The notes under the pieces are model-generated. The model had not been told where the DNA came from and made no database searches. It worked only from the letters and a program-made list of their open reading frames with translations. Both the position numbers and the translations under genes were made by a program. 64,000 bases of DNA. Origin: Oasisia sp. SBJ-2009. Taxonomy: Eukaryota > Annelida > Polychaeta > Sabellida > Siboglinidae. Positions 37,624-51,138 of this stretch are shown piece after piece. Where the stretch lies: NCBI GenBank assembly GCA_964017155.1, contig OZ024855.1, positions 52,678,664-52,742,663 on the forward strand. Reading direction: 5' to 3'. Position 1 is the first letter of the stretch. Each line of letters opens with the position of its first letter.

Positions 37624-37950
37624 GGCGTGTGCGTGCGTGCGTTCATGCGTTCGTGCGTGCGTGCGTACGTGCGTGCGTGCAAGTGTATATGATTTACTAT
37701 GCGCATACATGGATGAAATTGATAAAAACAATAGACAAAATAACAAAGAATTATCACAACAGTGCTTAACCCGAAATCTTCTTTCTTTTATTGTGAAATT
37801 GTAGCTTAAAATAATACTTTTCAATATAATGGTTTACATTTTGTAGGACATTTTAGATATAAACTATTGATTAATTAACTTAGCATAATAATATTTTATA
37901 CATAATGTATCATTTTATATGATATGTTGTATATTTATTTATTATAAAAC
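36853..37950 (-). repeat. Block B, short form
   Basis: A single change (AAGCTTTAATTGG instead of AAGCTTAAATTGG) removes the usual stop and extends the plus-strand 69-codon frame to 93 codons (37,203-37,484). Microsatellite at 37,568-37,680. Confidence 0.78.
37568..37680. repeat. (TA)n-(TGCG)n composite microsatellite
   Basis: About 53 bp TA then about 57 bp TGCG units. Confidence 0.95.
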
Positions 37951-38332
37951 CCACGAAAAAGGCATTAGTTTCTGTAGTTAAATGTATGTACTATGGGTAG
38001 CGCCACTCATCTGGAGGTGCCATAATACAATTATTAGAACTCATGTCAGCATTCAAAACCTAGGGCTAGACTTAGGAATACATGTAGCACTGCATTTAGG
38101 GTGCTTAGCCGGTAGGATGGAAATTAGTTAGCAGTGCGTTTAGCTCGCTGATACTATAATATGTGATATGTTTAGGCTTAATAAGGACAGGTTGAGGTAC
38201 GATATGCCAAAATGGTGAAATAATATAGGGAAGAGGTTGAGTTAGACATAGAAAGTCATATACGGTCACCCGTGACCCCGCGTGGTAGGTTATTGTATAT
38301 GGATCACAACGTAATAGTGTCAAAATCCTTAC

Positions 38333-38446
38333 CTTTAGTGCAAAAAGTTCCCATAAAAGCACTCGTGCAGGTGCATTTATAACCGCGTTTCCCTTTCGTC
38401 AATATGCAATTACCGCCATTTTTGCATGGTTTTGAATCACATACAC
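38333..38446 (-). CDS. EGF-like module exon 19
   Basis: Thr replaces Asn between Cys4 and Cys5 (KCTCTS), with MGTFC. Donor is GTAAGG rather than GTAAGT. First unit of a triplet. Confidence 0.76.
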
Positions 38447-39114
38447 CTAAAACATTGAAACCGGTTATCATCGAGCCGTGCGTTGAGATTGGCGCGTCGC
38501 ACTACAAGTTTAAGTTTTAAGAACCGCCACCTGACAGATGGTGAACTACATATTTTCGTCAAACGCCAATTGACGCTTCTAAGCAATGTCAAGTTAAAAA
38601 ACAGGTTTAGAAAGATAGATGGCTGACGAATTATAATTTTCAAGTAGCATTTTAAATACTTTTTATATTAATTAAATCTTACTGTGTACCATCATGTTAT
38701 TATATTTTAATAGAGCTCCTTTTATAATTAGAGGCCCAAGAAAAAGGCATTAGTTTCTGTAGTTAAATATATGTACTATGGGTGGCGCCAGTCATCTGGA
38801 AGTGCCATAATACGATTTTTAGGACTCATGTCAGCATTCAAAACCTAGGGCTACACTTAGGAATACATATAACACTGAATTTAGGGTGCTTAGCCAGTAG
38901 GATGGAAATTAGTTAGCAGTGAGTTTATCATGCTCATAAGATAATCTGTGATATGTTTAGGCTTAAGGACAGGTTGAGGTATGATATGCCAAAATGGTGA
39001 AATAATATAGGCTAGAGGTTGAGTTAGACATAGAAAGTCATATACGGTCACCAGTGTCGACGCGTGGTAGGTCATTGTATATGGATCACAAAGTAATAGT
39101 GTCAAAATACTTAC

Positions 39115-39228
39115 CTTTAGTGCAAAAAGGTCCCATAAAAGCACTCGTGCAGTTGCATTTATAACCGCGTTTCCCTTTCGTCAATATGCAACTACCGCCA
39201 TTTTTGCATGGTTTTGAATCACATACAC
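39115..39228 (-). CDS. EGF-like module exon 20
   Basis: Middle unit of a triplet; module with GPFC and GKRGYKC. The upstream intron is complete (no block B fusion). Confidence 0.77.
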
Positions 39229-39896
39229 CTAAAACATTGAAACCGGTTATCATCGAGCCGTCCGTTGAAATTGGCGCGTCGCACTACAAGTTTAAGTTTT
39301 AAGAACCGCCACCTGACAGATGGTGAACTACATATTTTCGTCAAACGCCAATTGACGCTTCTAAGCAATGTCAAGTTAAAAACAGGTTTAGAAAGATAGA
39401 CGGCTGACGAATTATAATTTTCAAGTAGCATTTTACATACTTTTTTTTATTAATTAAATCTTACTGTGTACCATCATGTTATTATATTTTAATAGAGCTC
39501 CTTTTATAATTAGAGGCCCAAGAAAAAGGCATTAGTTTCTGTAGTTAAATATATGTACTATGGGTGGCGCCAGTCATCTGGAAGTGCCATAATACGATTT
39601 TTAGGACTCATGTCAGCATTCAAAACCTAGGGCTACACTTAGGAATACATATAACACTGAATTTAGGGTGCTTAGCCAGTAGGACGGAAATTAGCTAGCA
39701 GTGAGTTTATCACGCTCATAAGATAATCTGTGATATGTTTAGGCTTAAGGACAGGTTGAGGTATGATATGCCAAAATGGTGAAATAATATAGGCTAGAGG
39801 TTGAGTTAGACATAGAAAGTCATATACGGTCACCAGTGTCGACGCGTGGTAGGTCATTGTATATGGATCACAAAGTATTAGTGTCAAAATACTTAC

Positions 39897-40010
39897 CTTT
39901 AGTGCAAAAAGGTCCCATAAAAGCACTCGTGCAGTTGCATTTATAACCGGGTTTCCGTTTCGTCAATAGGCAACTACCGCCATTTTTGCATGGTTTTGAA
40001 TCACATACAC
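39897..40010 (-). pseudogene. EGF-like module exon 21, acceptor lost
   Basis: The module is open (SCLLTKRKPGYKC variant), but the acceptor AG is replaced by AT (plus strand CACATAAAAC instead of CACCTAAAAC). Without it this exon cannot be spliced in the usual way. It also adjoins block B at about 40,034, where an open frame runs in from an MHNNDNPE start. Confidence 0.7.
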
Positions 40011-40033
40011 ATAAAACATTGAAACCGATTATC

Positions 40034-40747
40034 AAGGGGCACCGCGACAGCTCCCGTTTAATGTCAATTTTAAAACGCTTCTTCAAACTTGTGATTTCTG
40101 GGTTATCGTTGTTGTGCATACTTCATACGTACATGCATATCGTTAGAGTTATTTGAATTTTTGTGAGGCAAAATATGGCCTCTAAAGAGGCACGAAATTA
40201 GATACGACTTCGTTCATCGATTAATCACAATAACATCATACGGATTACATTCTTACGGGTCAGCCATTAATTCGCACATTTCTAACTGACTTCTCTACGC
40301 ATTCTCTTAAAACTGGTTTTATATCCATGCCCCTCAGTATAAAACTCCGCCAATTTACACCGAATTCCAGAAATCCGCTCCATTGTATATGATATTGTCT
40401 CAGGGTGCTAACTGTTTCTTAAATCTGCAATGTCGTCCGTGTATAAATACGAAATTGTACCCGTATTTAAACTGCTGCATGCGTGTGCAGCAGCGGTGTA
40501 TATATTGGAACTTGAGTGTGACGTATTGTCCGATTCGATGGAACGGCGCAGCCACGCCTATAGTTCGTGGCCATGTACTGAATGAAGCTTAAATTGGACG
40601 CAATAAACATATGCAGGTAATGATCCACACATCTTGCGTCCTTCCACAATTATATATCATATGAATACAACGTGATACACGAAAACGTACCTATAATTAT
40701 TATTATTTTCCTTCCTTCTCTCTTTTCTTCACTTCGTGAAGGTTACG

Positions 40748-40793
<46 letters not shown>

Positions 40794-41122
40794 GGCGTGT
40801 GTGCGTGCTTGCGTTCATGCGTTCGTGCGTGCGTGCGTACGTGCGTGCGTGCAAGTGTATATGATTTACTATGCGCATACATGGATGAAATTGATAAAAA
40901 CAATAGACAAAATAACAAAGAATTATCACAACAGTGCTTAACCCGAAATCTTCTTTCTTTTATTGTGAAATTGTAGCTTAAAATAATACTTTTCAATATA
41001 TTGGTTTACATTTTGTAGGACATTTTAGATATAAACTATTGATTAATTAACTTAGCATAATAATATTTTATACATAATGTATCATTTTATATGATATGTT
41101 GTATATTTATTTATTATAAAAC
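40034..41122 (-). repeat. Block B, short form
   Basis: Junction here has one G fewer (AAGGGGCACC), which changes the reading frame across the fusion. 69-codon plus-strand frame at 40,383-40,592; microsatellite at 40,748-40,852. Confidence 0.78.
40748..40852. repeat. (TA)n-(TGCG)n composite microsatellite
   Basis: Shortest TA tract of the set (about 44 bp) followed by about 57 bp TGCG units. Confidence 0.95.
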
Positions 41123-41504
41123 CCACGAAAAAGGCATTAGTTTCTGTAGTTAAATGTATGTACTATGGGTAGCGCCACTCATCTGGAGGTGCCATAATAC
41201 AATTATTATAACTCATGGCAGCATTCAAAACCTAGGGCTAGACTTAGGAATACATGTAGCACTGAATTTAGGGTGCTTAGCCGGTAGGATTGAAATTAGT
41301 TAGCAGTGCGTTTAGCTCGCTGATACTATAATATGTGATATGTTTAGGCTTAATAAGGACAGGTTGAGGTACGATATGCCAAAATGGTGAAATAATATAG
41401 GGAAGAGGTTGAGTTAGACATAGAAAGTCATATACGGTCACCCGTGACCCCGCGTGGTAGGTCATTGTATATGGATCACAACGTAATAGTGTCAAAATAC
41501 TTAC

Positions 41505-41618
41505 CTTTAGTGCAAAAAGTTCCCATAAAAGCACTCGTGCAGTTGCATTTATAACCGCGTTTCCCTTTCGTCAATATGCAACTACCGCCATTTTTGCATG
41601 GTTTTGAATCACATACAC
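41505..41618 (-). CDS. EGF-like module exon 22
   Basis: First-subtype unit, MGTFC. Its flanks match the 33.1-34.4 kb unit, including the GGATTGAAATT variant, showing block exchange about 7,992 bp apart. Confidence 0.77.
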
Positions 41619-42286
41619 CTAAAACATTGAAACCGGTTATCATCGAGCCGTGCGTTGAGATTGGCGCGTCGCACTACAAGTTTAAGTTTTAAGAACCGCC
41701 ACCTGACAGATGGTGAACTACATATTTTCGTCAAACGCCAATTGACGCTTCTAAGCAATGTCAAGTTAAAAAACAGGTTTAGAAAGATAGATGGCTGACG
41801 AATTATAATTTTCAAGTAGCATTTTAAATACTTTTTTTATTAATTAAATCTTACTGTGTACCATCATGTTATTATATTTTAATAGAGCTCCTTTTATAAC
41901 TAGAGGCCCAAGAAAAAGGCATTAGTTTCTGTAGTTAAATATATGTACTATGGGTGGCGCCAGTCATCTGGAAGTGCCATAATACGATTTTTAGGACTCA
42001 TGTCAGCATTCAAAACCTAGGGCTACACTTAGGAATACATATAACACTGAATTTAGGGTGCTTAGCCAGTAGGATGGAAATTAGTTAGCAGTGAGTTTAT
42101 CATGCTCATAAGATAATCTGTGATATGTTTAGGCGTAAGGACAGGTTGAGGTAAGATATGCCAAAATGGTGAAATAATATAGGCTAGAGGTTGAGTTAGA
42201 CATAGAAAGTCATATACGGTCACCAGTGTCGACGCGTGGTAGGTCATTGTATATGGATCACAAAGTAATAGTGTCAAAATACTTAC

Positions 42287-42400
42287 CTTTAGTGCAAAAA
42301 GGTCCCATAAAAGCACTCGTGCAGTTGCATTTATAACCGCGTTTCCCTTTCGTCAATATGCAACTACCGCCATTTTTGCATGGTTTTGAATCACATACAC
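42287..42400 (-). CDS. EGF-like module exon 23, fused to block B
   Basis: Matches exon 18 and its flanks 5,571 bp away (shared TTTAGGCGTAAGG change). Module with GPFC. Confidence 0.75.
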
Positions 42401-42423
42401 CTAAAACATTGAAACCGATTATC

Positions 42424-43138
42424 AAGGGGGCACCGCGACAGCTCCCGTTTAATGTCAATTTTAAAACGCTTCTTCAAACTTGTGATTTCTGGGTTATCGT
42501 TGTTGTGCATACTTCATACGTACATGCATATCGTTAGAACTATTTGAATTTTTGTGAGGCAAAATATGGCCTCTAAAGAGGCACGAAATTAGATACGACT
42601 TCGTTCATCGATTAATCACAATAACATCATACGGATTACATTCTTACGGGTCAGCCATTAATTCGCACATTTCTAACTGACTTCTCTACGCATTCTCTTA
42701 AAACTGGTTTTATATCCATGCCCCTCAGTATAAAACTCCGCCAATTTACACCGAATTCCAGAAATCCGCTCCATTGTATATGATATTGTCTCAGGGTGCT
42801 AACTGTTTCTTAAATCTGCAATGTCGTCCGTGTATAAATACGAAATTGTACCCGTATTTAAACTGCTGCATGCGTGTGCAGCAGCGGTGTATATATTGGA
42901 ACTTGAGTGTGACGTATTGTCCGATTCGATGGAACGGCGCAGCCACGCCTATAGTTCGTGGCCATGTACTGAATGAAGCTTTAATTGGACGCAATAAACA
43001 TATGCAGGTAATGATCCACACATCTTGCGTCCTTCCACAATTATATATCATATGAATACAACGTGATACACGAAAACGTACCTATAATTATTATTATTTT
43101 CCTTCCTTCTCTCTTTTCTTCACTTCGTGAAGGTTACG

Positions 43139-43202
<64 letters not shown>

Positions 43203-43525
43203 GGCGTGTGCGTGCGTGCGTTCATGCGTTCGTGCGTGCGTGCGTACGTGCGTGCGTGCAAGTGTATATGATTTACTATGCGCATACATGGATGAAATTG
43301 ATAAAAACAATAGACAAAATAACAAAGAATTATCACAACAGTGCTTAACCCGAAATCTTCTTTCTTTTATTGTGAAATTGTAGCTTAAAATAATACTTTT
43401 CAATATAATGGTTTACATTTTGTAGGACATTTTAGATATAAACTATTGATTAATTAACTTAGCATAATAATATTTTATACATAATGTATCATTTTATATG
43501 ATATGTTGTATATTTATTTATTATA
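42424..43525 (-). repeat. Block B, short form
   Basis: Same 93-codon extended plus-strand frame (42,774-43,055) as at 37,203, confirming the 5.57-kb repeat. Microsatellite at 43,139-43,259. Confidence 0.78.
43139..43259. repeat. (TA)n-(TGCG)n composite microsatellite
   Basis: About 61 bp TA then about 57 bp TGCG units. Confidence 0.95.
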
Positions 43526-43911
43526 AAACCCACGAAAAAGGCATTAGTTTCTGTAGTTAAATGTATGTACTATGGGTAGCGCCACTCATCTGGAGGTGCC
43601 ATAATACAATTATTAGAACTCATGTCAGCATTCAAAACCTAGGGCTAGACTTAGGAATACATGTAGCACTGCATTTAGGGTGCTTAGCCGGTAGGATGGA
43701 AATTAGTTAGCAGTGCGTTTAGCTCGCTGATACTATAATATGTGATATGTTTAGGCTTAATAAGGACAGGTTGAGGTATGATATGCCAAAATGGTGAAAT
43801 AATATAGGGAAGAAGTTGAGTTAGACATAGAAAGTCATATACGGTCACCCGTGACCCCTCGTGGTAGGTCATTGTATATGGATCACAACGTAATAGTGTC
43901 AAAATACTTAC

Positions 43912-44025
43912 CTTTAGTGCAAAAAGGTCCTATAAAAGCACTCGTGCAGTTGCATTTATAACCGCGTTTCCCTTTCGTCAATATGCAACTACCGCCATTT
44001 TTGCATGGTTTTGAATCACATACAC
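43912..44025 (-). CDS. EGF-like module exon 24
   Basis: Ile replaces Met before Gly-Pro-Phe-Cys6 (FIGPFC). First unit of a triplet. Confidence 0.77.
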
Positions 44026-44696
44026 CTAAAACATTGAAACCGGTTATCATCGAGCCGTGCGTTGAGATTGGCGCGTCGCACTACAAGTTTAAGTTTTAAG
44101 AACCGCCACCTGACAGATGGTGAACTACATATTTTCGTCAAACGCCAATTGACGCTTCTAAGCAATGTCAAGTTAAAAAACAGGTTTAGAAAGATAGATG
44201 GCTGACGAATTATAATTTTCAAGTAGCATTTTAAATACTTTTTTTATTAATTAAATCTTACTGTGTACCATCATGTTATTATATTTTAATAGAGCTCCTT
44301 TTATAATTAGAGGCCCAAGAAAAAGGCATTAGTTTCTGTAGTTAAATATATGTACTATGGGTGGCGCCAGTCATCTGGAAGTGCCATAATACGATTTTTA
44401 GGACTCATGTCAGCATTCAAAACCTAGGGCTACACTTAGGAATACATATAACACTGAATTTAGGGTGCTTAGCCAGTAGGATGGAAATTAGTTAGCAGTG
44501 AGTTTATCACGCTGATACTATAATATGTGATATGTTTAGGCTTAATAAGGACAGGTTGAGGTACGATATGCCAAAATGGTGAAATAATATAGGGAAGAGG
44601 TTGAGTTAGACATAGAAAGTCATATACGGTCACCCGTGACCCCGCGTGGTAGGTTATTGTATATGGATCACAACGTAATAGTGTCAAAATCCTTAC

Positions 44697-44810
44697 CTTT
44701 AGTGCAAAAAGTTCCCATAAAAGCACTCGTGCAGGTGCATTTATAACCGCGTTTCCCTTTCGTCAATATGCAACTACCGCCATTTTTGCATGGTTTTGAA
44801 TCACATACAC
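44697..44810 (-). CDS. EGF-like module exon 25, in a chimeric unit
   Basis: Carries the exon 19 variants (KCTCTS, MGTFC, GTAAGG donor). Its downstream intron is first-subtype but switches to second-subtype at about 44,514, a recombination junction. Confidence 0.76.
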
Positions 44811-45478
44811 CTAAAACATTGAAACCGGTTATCATCGAGCCGTCCGTTGAAATTGGCGCGTCGCACTACAAGTTTAAGTTTTAAGAACCGCCACCTGACA
44901 GATGGTGAACTACATATTTTCGTCAAACGCCAATTGACGCTTCTAAGCAATGTCAAGTTAAAAACAGGTTTAGAAAGATAGACGGCTGACGAATTATAAT
45001 TTTCAAGTAGCATTTTACATACTTTTTTTTATTAATTAAATCTTACTGTGTACCATCATGTTATTATATTTTAATAGAGCTCCTTTTATAATTAGAGGCC
45101 CAAGAAAAAGGCATTAGTTTCTGTAGTTAAATATATGTACTATGGGTGGCGCCAGTCATCTGGAAGTGCCATAATACGATTTTTAGGACTCATGTCAGCA
45201 TTCAAAACCTAGGGCTACACTTAGGAATACATATAACACTGAATTTAGGGTGCTTAGCCAGTAGGACGGAAATTAGCTAGCAGTGAGTTTATCACGCTCA
45301 TAAGATAGTCTGTGATATGTTTAGGCTTAAGGACAGGTTGAGGTATGATATGCCAAAATGGTGAAATAATATAGGCTAGAGGTTGAGTTAGACATAGAAA
45401 CTCATATACGGTCACCAGTGTCGACGCGTGGTAGGCCATTGTATATGGATCACAAAGTAATAGTGTCAAAATACTTAC

Positions 45479-45592
45479 CTTTAGTGCAAAAAGGTCCCAT
45501 AAAAGCACTCGTGCAGTTGCATTTATAACCGGGTTTCCGTTTCGTCAACAGGCAACTACCGCCATTTTTGCATGGTTTTGAATCACATACAC
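45479..45592 (-). pseudogene. EGF-like module exon 26, acceptor lost
   Basis: Same AG-to-AT acceptor loss and SCLLTKRKPGYKC variant as exon 21, 5,582 bp away, so the defect was copied by segmental duplication. Confidence 0.7.
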
Positions 45593-45615
45593 ATAAAACA
45601 TTGAAACCGATTATC

Positions 45616-46329
45616 AAGGGGCACCGCGACAGCTCCCGTTTAATGTCAATTTTAAAACGCTTCTTCAAACTTGTGATTTCTGGGTTATCGTTGTTGTGCA
45701 TACTTCATACGTACATGCATATCGTTAGAGTTATTTGAATTTTTGTGAGGCAAAATATGGCCTCTAAAGAGGCACGAAATTAGATACGACTTCGTTCATC
45801 GATTAATCACAATAACATCATACGGATTACATTCTTACGGGTCAGCCATTAATTCGCACATTTCTAACTGACTTATCTACGCATTCTCTTAAAACTGGTT
45901 TTATATCCATGCCCCTCAGTATAAAACTCCGCCAATTTACACCGAATTCCAGAAATCCGCTCCATTGTATATGATATTGTCTCAGGGTGCTAACTGTTTC
46001 TTAAATCTGCAATGTAGTCCGTGTATTAATACGAAATTGTACCCGTATTTAAACTGCTGCATGCGTGTGCAGCAGCGGTGCATATATTGGAACTTGAGTG
46101 TGACGTATTGTCCGATTCGATGGAACGGCGCAGCCACGCCTATAGTTCGTGGCCATGTACTGAACGAAGCTTAAATTGGACGTAATAAACATATGCAGGT
46201 AATGATCCACACGTCTTGCGTCCTTCCACAATTATATATCATATGATTACAACGTGTTACACGAAAACGTACCTATAATTATTATTATTTTCCTTCCTTC
46301 TCTCTTTTCTTCACTTCGTGAAGGTTACG

Positions 46330-46387
<58 letters not shown>

Positions 46388-46419
46388 GGCGTGTGTGCGT
46401 GCGTGCGTTCATGCGTTCG

Positions 46420-46454
<35 letters not shown>

Positions 46455-46725
46455 AAGTGTATATGATTTACTATGCGCATACATGGATGAAATTGATAAA
46501 AACAATAGACAAAATAACAAAGAATTATCACAACAGTGCTTAACCCGAAATCTTCTTTCTTTTATTGTGAAATTGTAGCTTAAAATAATACTTTTAAATA
46601 TAATGGGTTACATTTTGTAGGACATTTTAGATATAAACTATTGATTAATTAACTTAGCATAATAATATTTTATACATAATGTATCATTTTATATGATATG
46701 TTGGATATTTATTTATTATAAAACC
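45616..46725 (-). repeat. Block B, short form
   Basis: 69-codon plus-strand frame at 45,965-46,174; microsatellite at 46,330-46,454. Confidence 0.78.
46330..46454. repeat. (TA)n-(TGCG)n composite microsatellite
   Basis: About 56 bp TA then about 68 bp TGCG units. Confidence 0.95.
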
Positions 46726-47106
46726 CACGAAAAAGGCATTAGTTTCTGTAGTTAAATGTATGTACTATGGGTAGCGCCACTCATCTGGAGGTGCCATAAT
46801 ACAATTATTAGAACTCATGTCAGCATTCAAAACCTAGGGCTAGACTTAGGAATACATGTAGCACTGAATTTAGGGTGCTTAGCCGGTAGGATGGAAATTA
46901 GTTAGCAGTGCGTTTAGCTCGCTGATACTATAATTTGTGATATGTTTAGGCTTAATCAGGACAGGTTGAGGTACGATATGCCAAAATGGTGAAATAATAT
47001 AGGGAAGAGGTTGAGTTAGACATAGAAAGTCATATACGGTCACCCGTGACCCCGCGTGGTAGGTCATTGTATATGGATCACAACGTAATAGTGTCAAAAT
47101 ACTTAC

Positions 47107-47220
47107 CTTTAGTGCAAAAAGTTCCCATAAAAGCACTCGTGCAGGTGCATTTATAACCGCGTTTCCCTTTCGTCAATATGCAACTACCGCCATTTTTGCA
47201 TGGTTTTGAATCACATACAC
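47107..47220 (-). CDS. EGF-like module exon 27
   Basis: KCTCTS and MGTFC variants but with the normal GTAAGT donor. First unit of a triplet. Confidence 0.77.
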
Positions 47221-47891
47221 CTAAAACATTGAAACCGGTTATCATCTAGCCGTGCGTTGAGATTAGCGCGTCGCACTACAAGTTTAAGTTTTAAGAACCG
47301 CCACCTGACAGATGGTGAACTACATATTTTCGTCAAACGCCAATTGACGCTTCTAAGCAATGTCAAGTTAAAAAACAGGTTTAGAAAGATAGATGGCTGA
47401 CGAATTATAATTTTCAAGTAGCATTTTAAATACTTTTTTTATTAATTAAATCTTACTGTGTACCATCATGTTATTATATTTTAATAGAGTTCCTTTTATA
47501 ATTAGAGGCCCAAGAAAAAGGCATTAGTTTCTGTAGTTAAATATATGTACTATGGGTGGCGCCAGTCATCTGGAAGTGCCATAATACGATTTTTAGGACT
47601 CATGTCAGCATTCAAAACCTAGGGCTACACTTAGGAATACATATAACACTGAATTTAGGGTGCTTAGCCAGTAGGATGGAAATTAGTTAGCAGTGAGTTT
47701 ATCACGCTGATACTATAATATGTGATATGTTTAGGCTTAATAAGGACAGGTTGAGGTACGATATGCCAAAATGGTGAAATAATATAGGCTAGAGGTTGAG
47801 TTAGACATAGAAAGTCATATACGGTCACCAGTGTCGACGCGTGGTAGGTCATTGTATATGGACCACAAAGTAATAGTGTCAAAATACTTAC

Positions 47892-48005
47892 CTTTAGTGC
47901 AAAAAGGTCCCATAAAAGCACTCGTGCAGTTGCATTTATAACCGCGTTTCCCTTTCGTCAATATGCAACTACCGCCATTTTTGCATGGTTTTGAATCACA
48001 TACAC
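47892..48005 (-). CDS. EGF-like module exon 28, in a chimeric unit
   Basis: Second-subtype module (GPFC, GKRGYKC). Its downstream intron contains a first-subtype patch (about 47,709-47,790) with the same left junction as the unit at 44.5 kb. Confidence 0.76.
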
Positions 48006-48673
48006 CTAAAACATTGAAACCGGTTATCATCGAGCCGTGCGTTGAAATTGGCGCGTCGCACTACAAGTTTAAGTTTTAAGAACCGCCACCTGACAGATGG
48101 TGAACTACATATTTTCGTCAAACGCCAATTGACGCTTCTAAGCAATGTCAAGTTAAAAAACAGGTTTAGAAAGATAGATGGCTGACGAATTATAATTTTC
48201 AACTAGCATTTTAAATACTTTTTTTATTAATTAAATCTTACTGTGTTCCATCGTGTTATTATATTTTAATAGAGCTCCTTTTATAATTAGAGGCCCAAGA
48301 AAAAGGCATTAGTTTCTGTAGTTAAATATATGTACTATGGGTGGCGCCAGTCATCTGGAAGTGCCATAATACGATTTTTAGGACTCATGTCAGCATTCAA
48401 AACCTAGGGCTACACTTAGGAATACATATAACACTGAATTTAGGGTGCTTAGCCAGTAGGATGGAAATTAGTTAGCAGTGAGTTTATCATGCTCATAAGA
48501 TAATCTGTGATATGTTTAGGCTTAAGGACAGGTTGAGGTATGATATGCCAAAATGGTGAAATAATATAGGCTAGAGGTTGAGTTAGACATAGAAAGTCAT
48601 ATACCGTCACCAGTGTCGACGCGTGGTAGGTCATTGTATATGGATCACAAAGTAATAGTGTCAAAATACTTAC

Positions 48674-48787
48674 CTTTAGTGCAAAAAGGTCCCATAAAAG
48701 CACTCGTGCAGTTGCATTTATAACCGCGTTTCCCTTTCGTCAATATGCAACTACCGCCATTTTTGCATGGTTTTGAATCACATACAC
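48674..48787 (-). CDS. EGF-like module exon 29, fused to block B
   Basis: Module consensus with GPFC; upstream intron truncated at the block B junction (about 48,811). Confidence 0.75.
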
Positions 48788-48810
48788 CTAAAACATTGAA
48801 ACCGATTATC

Positions 48811-49547
48811 AAGGGGGCACCGCGACAGCTCCCGTTTAATGTCAATTTTAAAACGCTTCTTCAAACTTGTGATTTCTGGGTTATCGTTGTTGTGCATACT
48901 TCATACGTACATGCATATCGTTAGAATTATTTGAATTTTTGTGAGGCAAAATATGGCCTCTAAAGAGGCACGAAATTAGATACGACTTCGTTCATCGATT
49001 AATCACAATAACATTATACGGATTACATTGTTACGGGTCAGCCATTAATTCGCACATTTCTAACTGACTTCTCTACGTATTCTCTTAACACTGGTATTAT
49101 ATCCATGCCCCTCAGTACAAAACTTCGCCAATTTACACCGAATTCCAAAAATCCGCTCCATTGTATATGATATTGTCTCAGGGTGCTAACTGTTTCTTAA
49201 ATCTGCAATGTAGTCCGTGTATAAATACGAAATTGTACCCGTATTTAAACTGCTGCATGCGTGTGCAGCAGCGGTGTATATATTGGAACTTGAGTGTGAC
49301 GTATTGTCCGATTCGATGGAACGGCGCAGCCACGCCTATAGTTCCTGGCCATGTACTGAACGAAGCTTAAATTGGACGCAATAAACATATGCAGGTAATG
49401 ATCCACACATGTCTTGCATCCTTCCACAATTATATATCATATGAATACAACGTGATACACGAAAACGTACCTATAATTATAATTATTTTCCTTCCTTCTC
49501 TCTTTTCTTCAATTAGTGAAGGTTACGTTATATATATATATATATAT

Positions 49548-49641
<94 letters not shown>

Positions 49642-49653
49642 GGGTGGTGTGTG

Positions 49654-49696
<43 letters not shown>

Positions 49697-49960
49697 AAGT
49701 GTATAAGATTTACTATGCGCATACATGGATGAAATTGACAAAAAAACAATGGACAAAATCACAAAGAATTATCACAACAGTGCTTAACACGAAATCTTTT
49801 ATTGTGAAATTTTAGCTTAAAATAATAATTTTAAATATAATGTTTTAAATTTTGTAAGACATTTTAGATATAAACTATTGATTAATTAACCTAGCATAAT
49901 TATATTTTATATATAATATATCATTTTATATGACATGTTGGATATTTATTTATTATAAGA
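48811..49960 (-). repeat. Block B, short form, more diverged
   Basis: 69-codon plus-strand frame at 49,161-49,370; microsatellite at 49,529-49,696. Scattered substitutions after about 49,010 resemble the 55-kb copy more than the array copies. Confidence 0.76.
49529..49696. repeat. (TA)n-(TGCG)n composite microsatellite
   Basis: About 110 bp TA with one GA interruption, then GGGGGTGG and about 50 bp TGCG units. Confidence 0.95.
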
Positions 49961-50336
49961 CCCACGAAAAAGGCATTAGTTTCTGTAGTTAAATATATAT
50001 ACTGTGTGTAGCGCCACTCTTCTGGAAGTGCCATAATGCCATAACTAGGACTCATGTCAGCATTCAAAACCTAGGGCTAGACTGATGAATATATGTAACG
50101 CTGAATTTAGCGTGCTGAGCCGGTAGGATACAAATTAGTTAGCAGTGAGTTTAGCACGCTCATACATCTGTGATATATGTTGGTTTAACGACAGGTTGAG
50201 GTATGATATGCCAAAATGGTGAAATAATATAGGCTAGAGGTTGAGTTAGACATAGAAACTCATATACGGTCACCAGTGTCGACGCGTGGTAGGTCATTGT
50301 ATATGGATCACAAAGTAATAGTGTCAAAATACTTAC

Positions 50337-50450
50337 CTTTAGTGCAAAAAGGTCCCATAAAAGCACTCGTGCAGATGCATTTATAACCGGGTTTCCCTTT
50401 CGTCAATATGCAACTACCGCCATTTTTGCATGGTTTTGAATCACATACAC
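50337..50450 (-). CDS. EGF-like module exon 30
   Basis: Ile between Cys4 and Cys5 (KCICTS) and Pro in GKPGYKC. Its upstream intron is interrupted by the DNA transposon starting at 50,535. Confidence 0.77.
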
Positions 50451-51138
50451 CTAAAACATTGAAACCGATTATCATCGAGCCGTGAGTGGAGAGTGGCGCG
50501 TCGCATTACAAGTTTAATTGTTAAGAACCGCCACTAGTCAGGTCAAAATACAGTTTAACCCCCAAAAAATTGCAACAAAAGGTTTCTCAACTGATTCTGG
50601 TAGGTTTTAGTGTACTTTTTAACATACTAAAAGTTTACCAAAGTAGGACCCCCGGAAAAGTTTTTTTTTCAAGATGGCGTCCAAGATGGCTGCCGAAACC
50701 TCTTAATGATCATAACTATGTAACTATCTACTCAAATTTGATAATCTTGGTGTCTATCCCTAGGTTTTATGGGGCAAAGAACACATTAAGATCATAAAAA
50801 ATGATGTTGGCCTATATATATAACATAAGAATTCAATATGGCGTCAAAAATGGCCGCCAACACCTCTAAATGACCGCAAGTCCATAACTATCGACTCAAA
50901 TTTGATGATCTTGATGTCTATCTCCAGGTTTGTGGGGGCAAGGAACACATTAAGACAACTTTGGATATTACTGAGCTGTTGAATCATTATGAAATTGAAC
51001 TCATGACCTCCAGTTGTCCACTATCACCTAATGCACAAACACCTTTGTCCATAAAATTAGTTTCAGAGCGTTCAGTTTTGAGTGTCATCCTCCTCCTCAG
51101 TATCGACCTCTAGAGTGTTGTTTGAATTGTCAAAGTTT

